In this document: positions 8,456 to 17,993 of the stretch, in pieces
Layout of the letters: each line of letters starts with the position of its first letter
How positions within the stretch are numbered: the stretch's first letter is position 1
NCBI RefSeq assembly: GCF_039519235.1
Contig: NZ_CP154351.1
Coordinates: 62,001 to 126,000 of the forward strand
Length of the DNA: 64,000 bases
Direction: 5' to 3'
Source: Micrococcus sp. 2A
Lineage (GTDB): Bacteria > Actinomycetota > Actinomycetes > Actinomycetales > Micrococcaceae
Translations under genes and position numbers: made by a program
Notes under the pieces: generated by a model
Databases searched by the model: none
What the model was told of the DNA's origin: nothing
What the model saw: only the letters and a program-made list of their open reading frames with translations

Positions 8456-9742
8456 GTGATCGACGTCAAGGACCTCATCGAGCAGCCCGAGAAGTACCGC
8501 GCCTCCCAGGAGGCCCGTGGGGCGGACGCGTCCCTCGTGGACCGCCTCCTCGAGGCGGACGCCGCGCGGCGCTCCGCGATCACCCGCTTCGAGGAGCTGC
8601 GCGCCCGGCAGAAGGCGTTCGGCAAGCAGGTGGCGCAGGCCCAGGGCGAGGAGAAGCAGGCCCTGCTCGCCGAGGTGAAGGACCTCGCCGCGCAGGTGAA
8701 GGCGGCGGAGGTGGCCTCCGGTGAGGCTGAGGCGCAGGTGGCCGACCTGCAGCGGGGCTTCCCCAACCTCATCGTGGAGGGCATCCCGGCCGGCGGCGAG
8801 GACGACTTCGAGGTGCTCAAGGAGGTCGGCACGCCGCGCGACTTCGCGGCGGACGGCTTCGAGCCCCGGGACCACCTCGAGCTCGGCGAGCTGCTCGGCG
8901 CGATCGACATGGAGCGCGGTGCGAAGGTCTCCGGTGCCCGCTTCAGCTTCCTCAAGGGCGTGGGCGCCCGCCTCGAGCTGGGCATCATGCGGATGGGCCT
9001 GGACCTGGCGATCGAGAACGGGTTCGTGCCCGTCATCCCGCCCACGCTCGTGCGCCCCGAGACCATGCAGGGCACCGGCTTCGACGTGCAGCACGACGAC
9101 GAGATCTACCGCCTCGAGCGGGACGACCTCTACCTCGTGGGCACCTCCGAGGTCGCCCTGGCCGGCTACCACGCGGACGAGATCATGGATCTCTCCGAGG
9201 GGCCCGTGCGCTACGCCGGCTGGTCCACGTGCTACCGCCGCGAGGCCGGCTCGGCCGGCAAGGACACCCGCGGCATCATCCGCGTGCACCAGTTCAACAA
9301 GCTCGAGATGTTCGTCTACACCACGCAGGAGGAGGCCGAGGCGGAGCACGCCCGCCTGCTCGCGTGGGAGGAGCAGATGCTCGCGGCCGTCGAGGTCCCC
9401 TACCGCGTGATCGACACCGCCGCCGGCGACCTCGGCCTCTCCGCCGCCCGCAAGTTCGACTGCGAGGCGTGGGTCCCCACGCAGGGCACCTACCGAGAGC
9501 TGACCTCCACCTCGAACTGCACCACGTTCCAGGCGCGCCGCCTCAACATCCGCGAGCGGATGAAGAATGACGACGGCGCCAAGGGCGGCACCCGCGTGGT
9601 CGCCACGCTCAACGGCACGCTGGCCACCACGCGGTGGATCGTCGCGATCCTGGAGAACCACCAGAACGCGGACGGCTCCGTGACCGTGCCGGAGGCGCTG
9701 CGCCCCTACGTGGGCGGGCTGGAGCGGTTCGAGGTCCTCTGA
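8456..9742 (+). CDS. serS: Seryl-tRNA synthetase
   Basis: 428 residues, the family length. The N-terminal tRNA-binding coiled-coil arm spans about residues 30-110 ([18 protein letters not shown] to [12 protein letters not shown]), followed by the class II core: motif 2 in [29 protein letters not shown], and motif 3 near [18 protein letters not shown]. It charges tRNA-Ser (and tRNA-Sec where present). GTG start; TAGTCT at 8444-8449 is six bases upstream, predicting a leaderless message. A strong palindrome follows the stop. Confidence 0.97.
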   Translation: MIDVKDLIEQPEKYRASQEARGADASLVDRLLEADAARRSAITRFEELRARQKAFGKQVAQAQGEEKQALLAEVKDLAAQVKAAEVASGEAEAQVADLQRGFPNLIVEGIPAGGEDDFEVLKEVGTPRDFAADGFEPRDHLELGELLGAIDMERGAKVSGARFSFLKGVGARLELGIMRMGLDLAIENGFVPVIPPTLVRPETMQGTGFDVQHDDEIYRLERDDLYLVGTSEVALAGYHADEIMDLSEGPVRYAGWSTCYRREAGSAGKDTRGIIRVHQFNKLEMFVYTTQEEAEAEHARLLAWEEQMLAAVEVPYRVIDTAAGDLGLSAARKFDCEAWVPTQGTYRELTSTSNCTTFQARRLNIRERMKNDDGAKGGTRVVATLNGTLATTRWIVAILENHQNADGSVTVPEALRPYVGGLERFEVL

Positions 9743-9763
9743 CCCCGTGCCCCCCCCCCGGCG

Positions 9764-9826
9764 GAACGAGGTGTCACGAAGTGTGGGTATGGCGGCCGCA
9801 TACCCACACTTCGTGACACCTCGTTC
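9764..9826. terminator. Perfect 28-bp palindrome after serS
   Basis: Arms 9764-9791 and 9799-9826 are exact complements with a 7-base loop (GCGGCCG). It starts 22 bases after the serS stop and is preceded by a run of nine or more C residues. Probable transcription terminator of the long-hairpin type. Confidence 0.65.
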
Positions 9827-9899
9827 GGGGGTGAGGGGGCGTCCCGGCTGTTCACCCGCGCGTCGCTGTCCCGTCCGGGCCGTGTGGTTGGGTGGGGCC

Positions 9900-10742
9900 A
9901 TGACCAAGAAGCTCGTATGCCTGGATGTGGACGGAACGATCGTGGACCACGACGGGCACCTGCATGAGCCCGTGCGTGAGGCCGTCAAGGCCGTCGTCGC
10001 GGCGGGCCACCACGTCGTGATCGCCACGGGGCGCTCCCGCGGGGCCACGCTGCCGGTGGGGGAGTCCCTCGGGATCGACGCCGGCTACATGGTCTGCTCG
10101 AACGGCGGCATCACCCTGCGCCTGGACCGCGGCCTGGAGGACGGCTACGAGGTGACGGACTGCCGCACGTTCGAGCCGCGCTCCGTGCTCACGCAGCTGC
10201 GCCGCCGCCTGCCCAGCGCGAAGTACGCCGTGGAGGTCCCGGACGGCCGGTTCCTCTCCACCGAGCGCTTCCAGGACGCCTCCTTCGGCGTGGACGCCAC
10301 GGGCACCACGTTCGACGCGCTCATGGACGCCACCGCCGTGCGCCTCGTGGTGTTCTCGACGGACTCCTCGGCTCAGGAGTTCGGGCGCGCGGTGGAGGGC
10401 ATCGGCCTCTCCGGCGTGACGTACTCCGTGGGCTGGACGGCGTGGCTGGACGTCGCCGCGGCGGGCGTCACGAAGGCCTCGGCGCTGGAGGGGCTGCGCA
10501 CCGTGCTCCACGTGGGCATCGAGGACACCGTGGCGGTCGGGGACGGCCGCAACGACCTCGAGATGCTGCGCTGGGCCGGCCGCGGCGTGGCCATGGGCCA
10601 GGCCGTGCGCGAGGTCAAGGAGGCCGCGGACGAGGTGACCGGCGGGGTGGACGACCACGGCCTCGCGGACGTGCTGTGGTCGCTCGTCCCGGAGGCCGAC
10701 CGCCCCGCGGGCGTGCGCGTGCAGGAGCCGGCGGCCGTCTGA
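9900..10742 (+). CDS. HAD-superfamily phosphatase, Cof-type
   Basis: 280 residues. Motif I is CLDVDGTIVD (DxDGT, nucleophile D9), motif II is IATGRSRG, and the C-terminal motif III/IV reads AVGDGRNDLEMLRWAGRGVAMG, as in Cof-type (IIB cap) HAD enzymes that hydrolyse sugar phosphates or flavin nucleotides. The exact substrate cannot be told. ATG at 9900 begins MTKKLVCLDVDGT; longer in-frame readings run into the palindrome and are rejected. TTGGGT about six bases upstream may be the -10 of a leaderless message. Confidence 0.88.
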   Translation: MTKKLVCLDVDGTIVDHDGHLHEPVREAVKAVVAAGHHVVIATGRSRGATLPVGESLGIDAGYMVCSNGGITLRLDRGLEDGYEVTDCRTFEPRSVLTQLRRRLPSAKYAVEVPDGRFLSTERFQDASFGVDATGTTFDALMDATAVRLVVFSTDSSAQEFGRAVEGIGLSGVTYSVGWTAWLDVAAAGVTKASALEGLRTVLHVGIEDTVAVGDGRNDLEMLRWAGRGVAMGQAVREVKEAADEVTGGVDDHGLADVLWSLVPEADRPAGVRVQEPAAV

Positions 10743-10862
10743 CGGCCCACCGGCGCTGACCCTGATGCTCCCGCCGCTACCCGGCTGGCGCGGCGGCTGG
10801 AACGCAGGGGTCAGCCGTCAGCGGGGAGTCGGGCGCCGGTGGGCTGCAGGGGGAGGGCTGTC

Positions 10863-11495
10863 TCAGGCGGCATCGACGAGGCCCAGCAGCCGCGCGGCAG
10901 CCGGCCGGCAGGCGTGCTCCTCGTTCCAGAACGCGCGCTGCGTCGCCTGGGACACCGCCTGCACCGTGATCCCCAGTGCTTCGGCGGCGGGCCTCTGCTG
11001 GCCGCGCACGCCGGGGACGAGCAGGTCCAGCACGGCCCACTCCGCCTCGGTGCGTGTCCACACGAGCTGGCCCACCAGTTTGAGCACCGCCTCGGCCTCC
11101 GCCGCGGCCGTCTCGTCCCGGCCCCGCACGGCCAGCGGGATGCGCGCGGTGGAGAGGGCGGCCGCCTCCACGGCGCGGCGCGCGGCGGAGAGCGCCGGCC
11201 CGCCGGCGTCGTGGACGTCCCCGGACTCCGGCAGGCCCGGCGTCCCGTCCGCGTGCATCACGCCCCCGACGCCGACCCCCACGTTCCAGCGCCGCTCCCG
11301 CAGCGCGCGCAGCGCCACGTCCACGGCGAGGGCAGGGTCCTCGACCGCGCCGATCAGCTCGTCGCCCACGGAACGCTGGAAGGGCAGCGCCGCCGCCGCC
11401 TCGAGCCCGGGCACTGCGTCCAGGCTGCGCAGGAAGGCGTCCACGCGATCGCCGGCGTCGGGGGTGTCCCGCTGGTTGAGGGTGAGCACGAGCAT
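10863..11495 (-). CDS. Conserved actinobacterial protein with a C-terminal helix-turn-helix (SatD-like?)
   Basis: 210 residues. The N-terminal half is a ferredoxin-like fold region with FQRSVGDELIGAVEDPALAV, where SatD-type proteins have a GDEF-like loop, and WNVGVGVGGV. The C-terminal half has a helix-turn-helix, AAEALGITVQAVSQATQRAFWNEE (about residues 165-190). The protein may be a regulator, but no ligand or target can be named. It is the last gene before the ppa terminator on the same strand and seems to be transcribed separately. Confidence 0.5.
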   Translation of the reverse strand: MLVLTLNQRDTPDAGDRVDAFLRSLDAVPGLEAAAALPFQRSVGDELIGAVEDPALAVDVALRALRERRWNVGVGVGGVMHADGTPGLPESGDVHDAGGPALSAARRAVEAAALSTARIPLAVRGRDETAAAEAEAVLKLVGQLVWTRTEAEWAVLDLLVPGVRGQQRPAAEALGITVQAVSQATQRAFWNEEHACRPAAARLLGLVDAA

Positions 11496-11516
11496 GCGCT
11501 CGATTGTGCCAGCGCA

Positions 11517-11556
11517 GACGGCGGCCGCCCACCCGGATGGGTGAGCGGCCGCCGTC
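11517..11556. terminator. Hairpin terminator downstream of ppa
   Basis: Arms GACGGCGGCCGC (11517-11528) and GCGGCCGCCGTC (11545-11556) pair perfectly, with inner CACCC/GGGTG pairs extending the stem. It lies 38 bases past the ppa stop on the minus strand and just upstream of the start at 11495, so it should end ppa transcription. Confidence 0.7.
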
Positions 11557-11593
11557 GTGCGTGGCGCGGGACGCGCCGGGGGTGGTCCGGGGG

Positions 11594-12181
11594 TCAGCGG
11601 CCCTGCGGCACGTCGGTCTCGGAGCCCTCCTCGGTGGCCGGCTCGGCCTCCTCGGTGTCCACGTCGCGGCCCTGCGGCTCGTCGGACGGGGAGTGCTCAC
11701 CGGCGGCGGCGAAGCGCTCGATGGAGGCTTCGAGCTCCTTCTCGGCGTCCGCGCGGCCCTGCCAGCCCTCGGCCTTGACCCACTTGCCCGGCTCGAGGTC
11801 CTTGTAGCGGGTGAAGAAGTGCTCGATCTCCTGCTTGAGGGACTCCTCGACGTCCTCGAGCTCCACGATGTGGTCGAACCGCTTGTCTGCGGGGACGCAC
11901 AGCAGCTTGGCGTCTCCACCGCCGTCGTCGGTCATGTTGAACACGCCCACCGGCCGGGCCTCCACGATGCAGCCGGGCACCAGGTCGAAGCCCGGCAGGA
12001 ACACGAGGGCGTCCAGCGGGTCGCCGTCCTCGCCGAGGGTGTTCTCGAAGTAGCCGTAGTGCGTGGGGTACTGCATCGAGGTGAACAGCACGCGATCCAG
12101 GCGCAGGCGGCCGGTCTCGTGGTCGAACTCGTACTTCACGCGGGAGCCCGCGGGGATCTCGATGGTGACGTCGTGCGCCAT
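11594..12181 (-). CDS. ppa: Inorganic pyrophosphatase, family I
   Basis: 195 residues. It opens [20 protein letters not shown], then has [23 protein letters not shown] (about 38-60), containing the Asp-rich metal site DGDPLD, and ends the core with [10 protein letters not shown] and [16 protein letters not shown]. It hydrolyses pyrophosphate and so drives biosynthesis. About 30 extra acidic C-terminal residues ([16 protein letters not shown]...) extend beyond the core and are probably disordered. A GGAGA ribosome site precedes the ATG. Single-gene unit with its own terminator. Confidence 0.96.
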   Translation of the reverse strand: MAHDVTIEIPAGSRVKYEFDHETGRLRLDRVLFTSMQYPTHYGYFENTLGEDGDPLDALVFLPGFDLVPGCIVEARPVGVFNMTDDGGGDAKLLCVPADKRFDHIVELEDVEESLKQEIEHFFTRYKDLEPGKWVKAEGWQGRADAEKELEASIERFAAAGEHSPSDEPQGRDVDTEEAEPATEEGSETDVPQGR

Positions 12182-12323
12182 GGCTTCTCCTTCAGACAGG
12201 GGCGATTCCCGGACGGCGGGCGCGCCGCCCGGCAGTGCTGGGGTCAGCCTACCGGGGGCGTCCGTCGCACCCAGGACGGGGCGGGTGCGCGAGCCGACGA
12301 CCTCGGCCCGCGCACCCGGCCCC

Positions 12324-14393
12324 TCAGTGGCGGCGCCCGAGGGTCAGGGCCGCCACACCCCCGCCCAAGGCCAGCAGGCCGATCCCGCCGAGGACCAGTG
12401 CCCAGGTCGGTGCGCCGCCCGCGGCATCGGTATCCGCGGCGGCTTCGGCGGTCGCCGTGTCACCGGCGGCCCTCCCGGCGCCTTCCTCCGCCGCCTCCCC
12501 GGCCGCGGACCCGGACGCGTCGGCAGCGGGTGCCTCCGCGGAGGGCTGGGCCGTCTCCGGCGCAGGCCCCGAGCCCGGCTGGCCGAACCTCTCCACGAAC
12601 TGCGCCGCCGTCGTGATGTGCTCCGGGCCGGGACCGTCCGACGCGCCGGACGTGGCGACCGTCAGCTCGAAGGGGAGCGGGGTCGCCGGGACGTCCGCCT
12701 TGTAGGCGCGTGAGACCACCACGTACTGCCGGCCCGCGACGGAGATGGTGTCACCCTCGAGGACGTTGACATAGTCGAGCCGCCGGTTCGGATGGATGGG
12801 GACCTTCGTGTGGTTGAACACGGTCTGTCCCGCGCGGGGGTGGACGGTGCCGAGGGCGAAGCCGCTGTGATACCGCTCCTGGCCGCTGCTCAGGATCATC
12901 GGCTCGCGCAGGGGGTTGTAGAGGTGCGCCATCACGGTGACGACGTTCTCGTCGCTCTGCGGGAAGTCGAGCCGGGTGAGCACATCCTGGTTCACGCCCG
13001 CCTCGATCGTGTAGTACCGCTCCTCGCCCGGCACCAGGGAGTCAGAGATGGTCTGGCCGTCCGTGAGAGTGACGGCGTCATTGAAGGAGCCGCCGCCGGT
13101 CACCGGCGTGGCCTTCGTCGGGGCGGGCGCGCGCAGGTCCTTCGACTCCGGGGCGGGGGATCCCTCGGGGTCGCGCTGTGGCTCATAGGCCAGCAGCAGC
13201 TCGAGGTCGGTCGGTGCGTCGGTGGGCAGGTCGGTCTCCTGGTAGACGGCGACCACGAGGTCGCCCTCGGCGGAGAGGCACTTCGCCCGGAGGCTCTCAT
13301 CCTCGAATGCGCGCTGCACCCAGAGCCGGTCGGAGAACGTGGCGGACGGCACACCGCGGGCGTCCGCCATGTCGCCCGTTCCGTCCTTCCGGTACGGATA
13401 GCAGTTGTTGTTGCCGGGTGCCGCCACCGGCTCGATGGCCACCAGGCTGGACCCCTCGGACGCGGCTTGCTCCACACCCGTGGCCAGGGTCGCGGTCAGC
13501 ACCGGCAGGTACCCCTGACGCAGCGGTATCCGGTAGAACTTCACGTCCCCACGATCGAAGCGGCTGCCGTTGAGTGCGGGAAGGTCCTCGTTTCGGCCGT
13601 GGGAGGTCAGCGTGTCTCGGTACTGCCCCGGGAGCAGCAGTGTCGCCTCCTCGTAGCGGGCGCCGCCGGTCACGGGGGTGCCGGAGGCCTGGTAGCCCTG
13701 CAGGGCGCGGGTGGTCTGGGTGGTGAGGGTCTCGGTGAGCTGGGCGGCGTCCTCGGCGGGCGTGTACGTGCCGCCGGTGGCGTTCGCGATGCACTCCAGC
13801 GTCTCCTGGGCCTTGGCGTTGCCGCTCAGGCGGAAGCCGATGGTGTGCACGGTCAGGTCGATGCCCTGGTCGGCCAGGTCCTGGGCGACCTCGCACGCGG
13901 GGGGCTCGTCGCAGGCGGGCTCGCCGTCGGAGACGAGGATGATGGACTTCTCGCCCTCGATCCCGCGCAGCTCGTCGGCGGCGCGGCTCAGGGACTGGCC
14001 GATGGGGGTGCCGCCCTGGGCGTTGAGGGCGTCGACCTTGGCCAGCAGGGCGTCCTTGTCGATCGTGTCGACCTTCTGGAGGGTCTCGATCGTGGTGCAG
14101 GTCTGTCGGTCGGCGTGGCCGAAGGCGATCATGCCCAGTCGGGCGTCGTCCGGGGTGTTCTGGATCAGGCTCTTCGTTGCGTCTTTGGCGGCCTGGATGC
14201 GGGTGGTGCCGGCCTCGTCGGCGTCGGCTTCGAGCATGGACTCGGAGTAGTCCATGACGACGACGACGGGCTGCTGGGCGGTGCCGTCACCGGTGGCCGG
14301 GGCCGTGGGCTGGGCGCCTGCGGTGGGGGCGAGGGCCAGGGTGATCAGGCCGGAGGTGATCGCGGCGGCGAGAGGAGTGGTGCGGTGTCCCAT
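12324..14393 (-). CDS. Secreted VWA-domain protein with C-terminal membrane anchor
   Basis: 689 residues. A signal peptide (residues 1-27, cleavage near TAGA-QP) is followed by a von Willebrand A domain (about 45-225) with the MIDAS motif DYSESM (DxSxS) and a second acidic loop [10 protein letters not shown]. The middle has two jelly-roll-like segments that each start with [12 protein letters not shown] or [12 protein letters not shown], then an Ala/Glu/Pro linker and a C-terminal hydrophobic helix ending GRRH. It is likely held at the membrane facing outward, with the metal site binding a protein ligand. An AGGAG ribosome site sits before the ATG. Divergent from a Ser/Thr kinase, suggesting a signalling pair (inference). 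Confidence 0.85.
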   Translation of the reverse strand: MGHRTTPLAAAITSGLITLALAPTAGAQPTAPATGDGTAQQPVVVVMDYSESMLEADADEAGTTRIQAAKDATKSLIQNTPDDARLGMIAFGHADRQTCTTIETLQKVDTIDKDALLAKVDALNAQGGTPIGQSLSRAADELRGIEGEKSIILVSDGEPACDEPPACEVAQDLADQGIDLTVHTIGFRLSGNAKAQETLECIANATGGTYTPAEDAAQLTETLTTQTTRALQGYQASGTPVTGGARYEEATLLLPGQYRDTLTSHGRNEDLPALNGSRFDRGDVKFYRIPLRQGYLPVLTATLATGVEQAASEGSSLVAIEPVAAPGNNNCYPYRKDGTGDMADARGVPSATFSDRLWVQRAFEDESLRAKCLSAEGDLVVAVYQETDLPTDAPTDLELLLAYEPQRDPEGSPAPESKDLRAPAPTKATPVTGGGSFNDAVTLTDGQTISDSLVPGEERYYTIEAGVNQDVLTRLDFPQSDENVVTVMAHLYNPLREPMILSSGQERYHSGFALGTVHPRAGQTVFNHTKVPIHPNRRLDYVNVLEGDTISVAGRQYVVVSRAYKADVPATPLPFELTVATSGASDGPGPEHITTAAQFVERFGQPGSGPAPETAQPSAEAPAADASGSAAGEAAEEGAGRAAGDTATAEAAADTDAAGGAPTWALVLGGIGLLALGGGVAALTLGRRH

Positions 14394-14427
14394 GGGTGGC
14401 TCCTGAGGTGAGGAGAGTCGACCGACT

Positions 14428-14443
14428 GTTTGCATGAGCAAAC
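14428..14443. promoter_or_regulatory. Palindrome GTTTGC-ATGA-GCAAAC between VWA gene and kinase gene
   Basis: Six-base arms around a 4-base centre lie in the 144-base divergent region. A near copy, TTTGCACCTGCAAC, lies at 15914-15927 just before the small regulator at 15952. Both are good candidates for sites of that regulator. A further half-site GCAAACAC occurs at 14466-14473. Confidence 0.4.
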
Positions 14444-14537
14444 CTAAGCCCCCTCGGTCACGAACGCAAACACTTTTTTCGGGAGCCCCTCCGCCGGCGG
14501 GCGCGAGGACGCCACCGGTCTCGGCGATGATGGGTCC

Positions 14538-15890
14538 ATGGGACAGGTGATCGCCGGGCGCTTCGATCTGCTCGAGCCCCTCGCGGGCGGCGGGCAGGGC
14601 ACCGTGTGGGTCGCCCGCGACCTGCGCCGGCAGCAGAGGTGCGCCGCCAAGGTGCTGCGCCAGTCCGACTCCGCGGCGCTGCTGCGGTTCGTCCGGGAGC
14701 AGGGTGTGCAGGTGGACCACCCGCACCTGGCCTCTCCGTACGGCTGGGCGGCGGAGGACCACGAGGTGGCCATCGCCATGCCGCTCGTGGCCGGCGGATC
14801 CCTCGAGGACGCCCTCGCCGACCACGGGGCGCTGTCCGAGCCGCTCGTGGCGCACCTGCTCCTCCAGATCCTCGACGGCCTCTCCGCGCTGCACGCGGAC
14901 GGCTGGGTCCACCGGGACGTGAAGCCGGCCAACGTGCTGCTCGAGCCCACCGGCACGGGCGCACCCCACGCCCGTCTCGGGGACATGGGACTGGCCATGC
15001 GCGTCTCGGACGCCCGCCTGACGCAGCTGGGCCTGCTCCACGGCACGCCGGGCTTCGTGGCGCCCGAGGCCGCCGCCGGAGCCCACCCGGCCCCGGCGCA
15101 GGACCTCTTCGCCGCCGGCCGGACGGCCCTGCGGCTCCTGGCCCCCGCCGCAGTCCCCGACGAGACGACAGCCCCCACCGACGTCCTCGCGGGGATCGCC
15201 TCCCCGGCCCTGCGGGACCTGCTCGGCGAGGGCGGACTCGGGTCGGAGGACCCGGAGGTGCGGGTGCGGGCCGCGGCCGGGGCCCCGGCGGTCCTGGCGC
15301 CCCTCGTCGCCGCGGGCCGCGAGGCCGACGGCGGGTTCCTCACCGCGGAGGGGGAGCCCTTCGAGGTCTTCGACCAGGTCCAGGACCTGATGGCCGGGCC
15401 GGGCAGGGAGACCGCCCAGCCGACGTCGGCCACGGCGATGGCGGCCGCGCCCCAGCCGACGCGGCACCCCGCCGCGGACCCCGCCATGGATCCCGACGTG
15501 CACCCGGAGCTGGGCGCGCGCCGCTGGGCGTGGGCGCTGATCGTCCTGGGGCTCCTGGCCGTGGCGACCGCGCTGGCCCTGCTCCTGGGAGGCGGGAGCG
15601 AGGAGGCGGCCGGCGGGCCCGCTGAGTCCAGCGCCGCGTCGTCGTCCGTGACGGCGCCCACGGACGCCGCCGTCTCCGCGCCCCCGCCGACGGCGGAGTC
15701 CTCCGCCGAGGGGCCGGCCGGGCCCGCGACCCCGTCCTCCACGGGCTCCCCCCGGATCATCAGCTCCGTGCGCCTCAGGGACGGCTGCCTCGCGGCGGAG
15801 CGCGGCACGGAGGTGCGCGGCGTGGACGGTCGCCACCTGATGTGCACGTGGGGCGACGGCGGGTACGCGTGGACCGAGGTCGCCAGCTGA
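14538..15890 (+). CDS. Membrane-bound Ser/Thr protein kinase (PknB-like) with extracellular C-terminal domain
   Basis: 450 residues. The kinase domain (about 5-265) shows the glycine loop LAGGGQGTVWVARD, the VAIK-type Lys in CAAKVL, and the catalytic loop HRDVKPANVLL. The magnesium motif reads DMG rather than DFG. After a linker there is one membrane helix (WALIVLGLLAVATALALLLG, about 335-355), a Ser/Pro/Ala-rich stretch and a short exported domain with two Cys (DGCLAAERG...HLMCTWGDGGYAW) that could form a disulfide. It probably phosphorylates cytosolic proteins in response to an outside cue. Divergent from the VWA gene. GATGAT six bases before ATG suggests a leaderless start. Confidence 0.85.
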   Translation: MGQVIAGRFDLLEPLAGGGQGTVWVARDLRRQQRCAAKVLRQSDSAALLRFVREQGVQVDHPHLASPYGWAAEDHEVAIAMPLVAGGSLEDALADHGALSEPLVAHLLLQILDGLSALHADGWVHRDVKPANVLLEPTGTGAPHARLGDMGLAMRVSDARLTQLGLLHGTPGFVAPEAAAGAHPAPAQDLFAAGRTALRLLAPAAVPDETTAPTDVLAGIASPALRDLLGEGGLGSEDPEVRVRAAAGAPAVLAPLVAAGREADGGFLTAEGEPFEVFDQVQDLMAGPGRETAQPTSATAMAAAPQPTRHPAADPAMDPDVHPELGARRWAWALIVLGLLAVATALALLLGGGSEEAAGGPAESSAASSSVTAPTDAAVSAPPPTAESSAEGPAGPATPSSTGSPRIISSVRLRDGCLAAERGTEVRGVDGRHLMCTWGDGGYAWTEVAS

Positions 15891-15913
15891 GACGGCGCCG
15901 TCACCGGCACGTC

Positions 15914-15927
15914 TTTGCACCTGCAAC
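15914..15927. promoter_or_regulatory. TTTGC-ACCT-GCAA palindrome before the small regulator gene
   Basis: Near match to the 14428-14443 palindrome (TTTGCnnnnGCAAA type). It lies 25 bases upstream of the start at 15952, overlapping the expected -35 region, so autoregulation is plausible. Confidence 0.35.
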
Positions 15928-15951
15928 CGCGGGTCCGTCATCATGGTCGGC

Positions 15952-16476
15952 ATGGCCCTCACCGATCACGACCTCCAGGACAACCTCGACCAGCAGCGCG
16001 CGCTGTACGGGCAGCCGCTGGGCGAGCGGTTCGGCGTCCTGCGTGAGGCGTACGGGGTCAGCCAGCGGGCCCTGGCCGGGGTCCTCGGCCTGTCCGCGCC
16101 GATGCTCTCCCAGCTCGGCTCCGGGCAGCGGATCAAGATCGGCAACCCCGCCGTCTACGCGCGCCTCGTCATGCTCGAGGAGCGCATGGGAGAGGGCGAC
16201 CGCGCCGCCGTGCTGGAGGAGGTCCGCGCGTCGGACCCCGTGCTGACCACGCGCGTGCGTGCGGTCACCGGTGACGGTGCGGCGGCGACGTCGGACGCGC
16301 GCCTCGATGACGCCGGACCCGACGCCTTCGCCGCGGCCCATCACCACCGGGCGAGCGCGGCGCAGTGGGACGCGGTGCTCGAGGCCGCGCGCCGCAGCGG
16401 CGCGGACGAGCTCGTCGCCCTCTTCTCCGCGGCCCGGTCCGTCGCCGCGGGCGACGCCACCCCGGTGGCGTCGTGA
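15952..16476 (+). CDS. Small helix-turn-helix (XRE-like) regulator
   Basis: 174 residues from ATG 15952 (ATG 15943 would add three). The helix-turn-helix is at about residues 25-55: RFGVLREAYGVSQRALAGVL, then GLSAPMLSQLGSGQRIKIGNP, as in XRE-family proteins. The rest is helical with no known domain. CATCAT at 15939-15944 lies seven bases before ATG 15952, so that start would be leaderless. It likely controls the nearby kinase and VWA genes through the TTTGCnnnnGCAAA sites (inference). Its stop overlaps the dacB start at 16473. Confidence 0.65.
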   Translation: MALTDHDLQDNLDQQRALYGQPLGERFGVLREAYGVSQRALAGVLGLSAPMLSQLGSGQRIKIGNPAVYARLVMLEERMGEGDRAAVLEEVRASDPVLTTRVRAVTGDGAAATSDARLDDAGPDAFAAAHHHRASAAQWDAVLEAARRSGADELVALFSAARSVAAGDATPVAS

Positions 16477-17942
16477 CCGACCGCCGCTCCGATCGCACGA
16501 TCGTCGTCCTCTGCGTGCTGCTGGCGCTGGCCGTGGCCACCCTGCTCGGCATGCTGGCCCGGGACTTCCTGCTCACGCGACTGGCCTCGGGGCCCGCCCC
16601 CTCGGCGGTCTGGTCCGCCCCCGCCCCGTCCCCCTCCCCGACGACGACGCCGTCCCCCTCCCCGACGCCGCGGGCCTCGACCTCGGCCCCGGGGGAGGTG
16701 CCCTCGGCCGCCGCGGTGGCGGACGCGGTCGAGCCGGGGCTGGCGGCGGCCCCGGGGGTGGCGTCCGCGGAGTTCCGTGACCTCGCCACGGGGCGGGTGC
16801 TGTTCTCCCGGCGCGCGGACGAGCCGGTCGCGCCGGCGTCGGCCATGAAGCTCCTGACGGCCGCGGCCGCCGTGGACGCGCTCGGCCCGGACGCCGCTCT
16901 CACCACCCGCGTGGTCGCCCGTCCGGCGGCGGACGGTGGAGCCACGGAACTGGTGCTCGTCGGCGGCGGCGACGTCCTGCTCGGCACGGGGGCCTCGGAC
17001 CCTTCGAGCGTGGCGGGCCGCGCCGGCCTGCGCACCCTCGCGGAGCGGACCCTGGCCGGGCTGGACGAGCGCGGCGTCACCGGCCGGGTGGTGGTGAGCA
17101 CGGACCTGCGCCTGTTCGAGGACGAGGCCCCGCTCAACCCGGCGTGGTCCACGGGGATGGTGGAGAGCGGCAACATCGCCCCTGTCCAGCCGCTGGCCAC
17201 CTACGGCGGGCGGGCCACGCCGGGGACCGGACAGGACCGGCTGGCGGACCCGGCCGCGTCCGCCGCCCGCACCTTCCAGGCCGAGCTCGCCGCCCTCGCG
17301 GAGGACGCGGCGGAGGCGGGCGAGGGCGGCGTCGAGGTGGCCGTGCGGGAGGAGGTCCCCGCGACGCAGGCGCCCCGCGAGGAGGTGCGCGCGGCCGCGT
17401 CCGTGGCGGAGGTGACGTCCGCTCCCGTCCGCGCGCAGGTCGAGCACATGCTCATGCACTCGGAGAACCAGGTGGCCGAGGCCCTCGCGCACACCGCGGC
17501 CGCGGCGGCCGGGCTCCCCGCCACCCATGACGGCGCCGCCGCGCTCCTCGAGCGTCGGGTCGCGGCGCTGGGCGTGGACACGGCGGGCATGGACGTCGTG
17601 GACGCCTCCGGCCTCGCCGCCGCCAACCGGGTGAGCCCGGAGCAGCTCGTGGAGGTGGTGACGGGGCTCTCGGCGGGGCCGGCCCAGGACGGGGTGCTGG
17701 ACGCGCTGCCGCGCCCCGGCGAGGACTCCACGCTGGGCGAGCGCTTCCCGTCCCCGCCCGCGCGCGGCGCCGTGGCCGCCAAGACCGGCACCCTCGACCA
17801 GACGGTCTCCCTCACCGGCACCGTCACCACGACGTCGGGGCGGGTGCTCGCGTTCAGCGTGGTGTGCTCCGAGGTCGACTGGCAGATCGAGCCGGCGCGG
17901 GCGGCGATCGACGAGGCGGTGGCCGCGGTCGCCGCCCTGTGA
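16473..17942 (+). CDS. dacB: D-alanyl-D-alanine carboxypeptidase, DacB type (penicillin-binding protein 4 family)
   Basis: 489 residues. The GTG start overlaps the previous stop. An N-terminal membrane segment (VVLCVLLALAVATLLGML) and a Pro/Ser/Thr-rich linker precede the S13 peptidase domain: SxxK in PASAMKLLTAAA, SxN in HSENQVAEALAH, and KTG in AAKTGTLDQT. It trims D-Ala from murein stem peptides outside the membrane. First gene of the conserved actinobacterial dacB-zincin-tilS-hpt-ftsH block. Confidence 0.93.
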   Translation: MTDRRSDRTIVVLCVLLALAVATLLGMLARDFLLTRLASGPAPSAVWSAPAPSPSPTTTPSPSPTPRASTSAPGEVPSAAAVADAVEPGLAAAPGVASAEFRDLATGRVLFSRRADEPVAPASAMKLLTAAAAVDALGPDAALTTRVVARPAADGGATELVLVGGGDVLLGTGASDPSSVAGRAGLRTLAERTLAGLDERGVTGRVVVSTDLRLFEDEAPLNPAWSTGMVESGNIAPVQPLATYGGRATPGTGQDRLADPAASAARTFQAELAALAEDAAEAGEGGVEVAVREEVPATQAPREEVRAAASVAEVTSAPVRAQVEHMLMHSENQVAEALAHTAAAAAGLPATHDGAAALLERRVAALGVDTAGMDVVDASGLAAANRVSPEQLVEVVTGLSAGPAQDGVLDALPRPGEDSTLGERFPSPPARGAVAAKTGTLDQTVSLTGTVTTTSGRVLAFSVVCSEVDWQIEPARAAIDEAVAAVAAL

Positions 17943-17993
17943 GCGGGCACCGGACCCGGTCCCGTGCCCGGCGCCTGTGATGGGATGGGCCGC

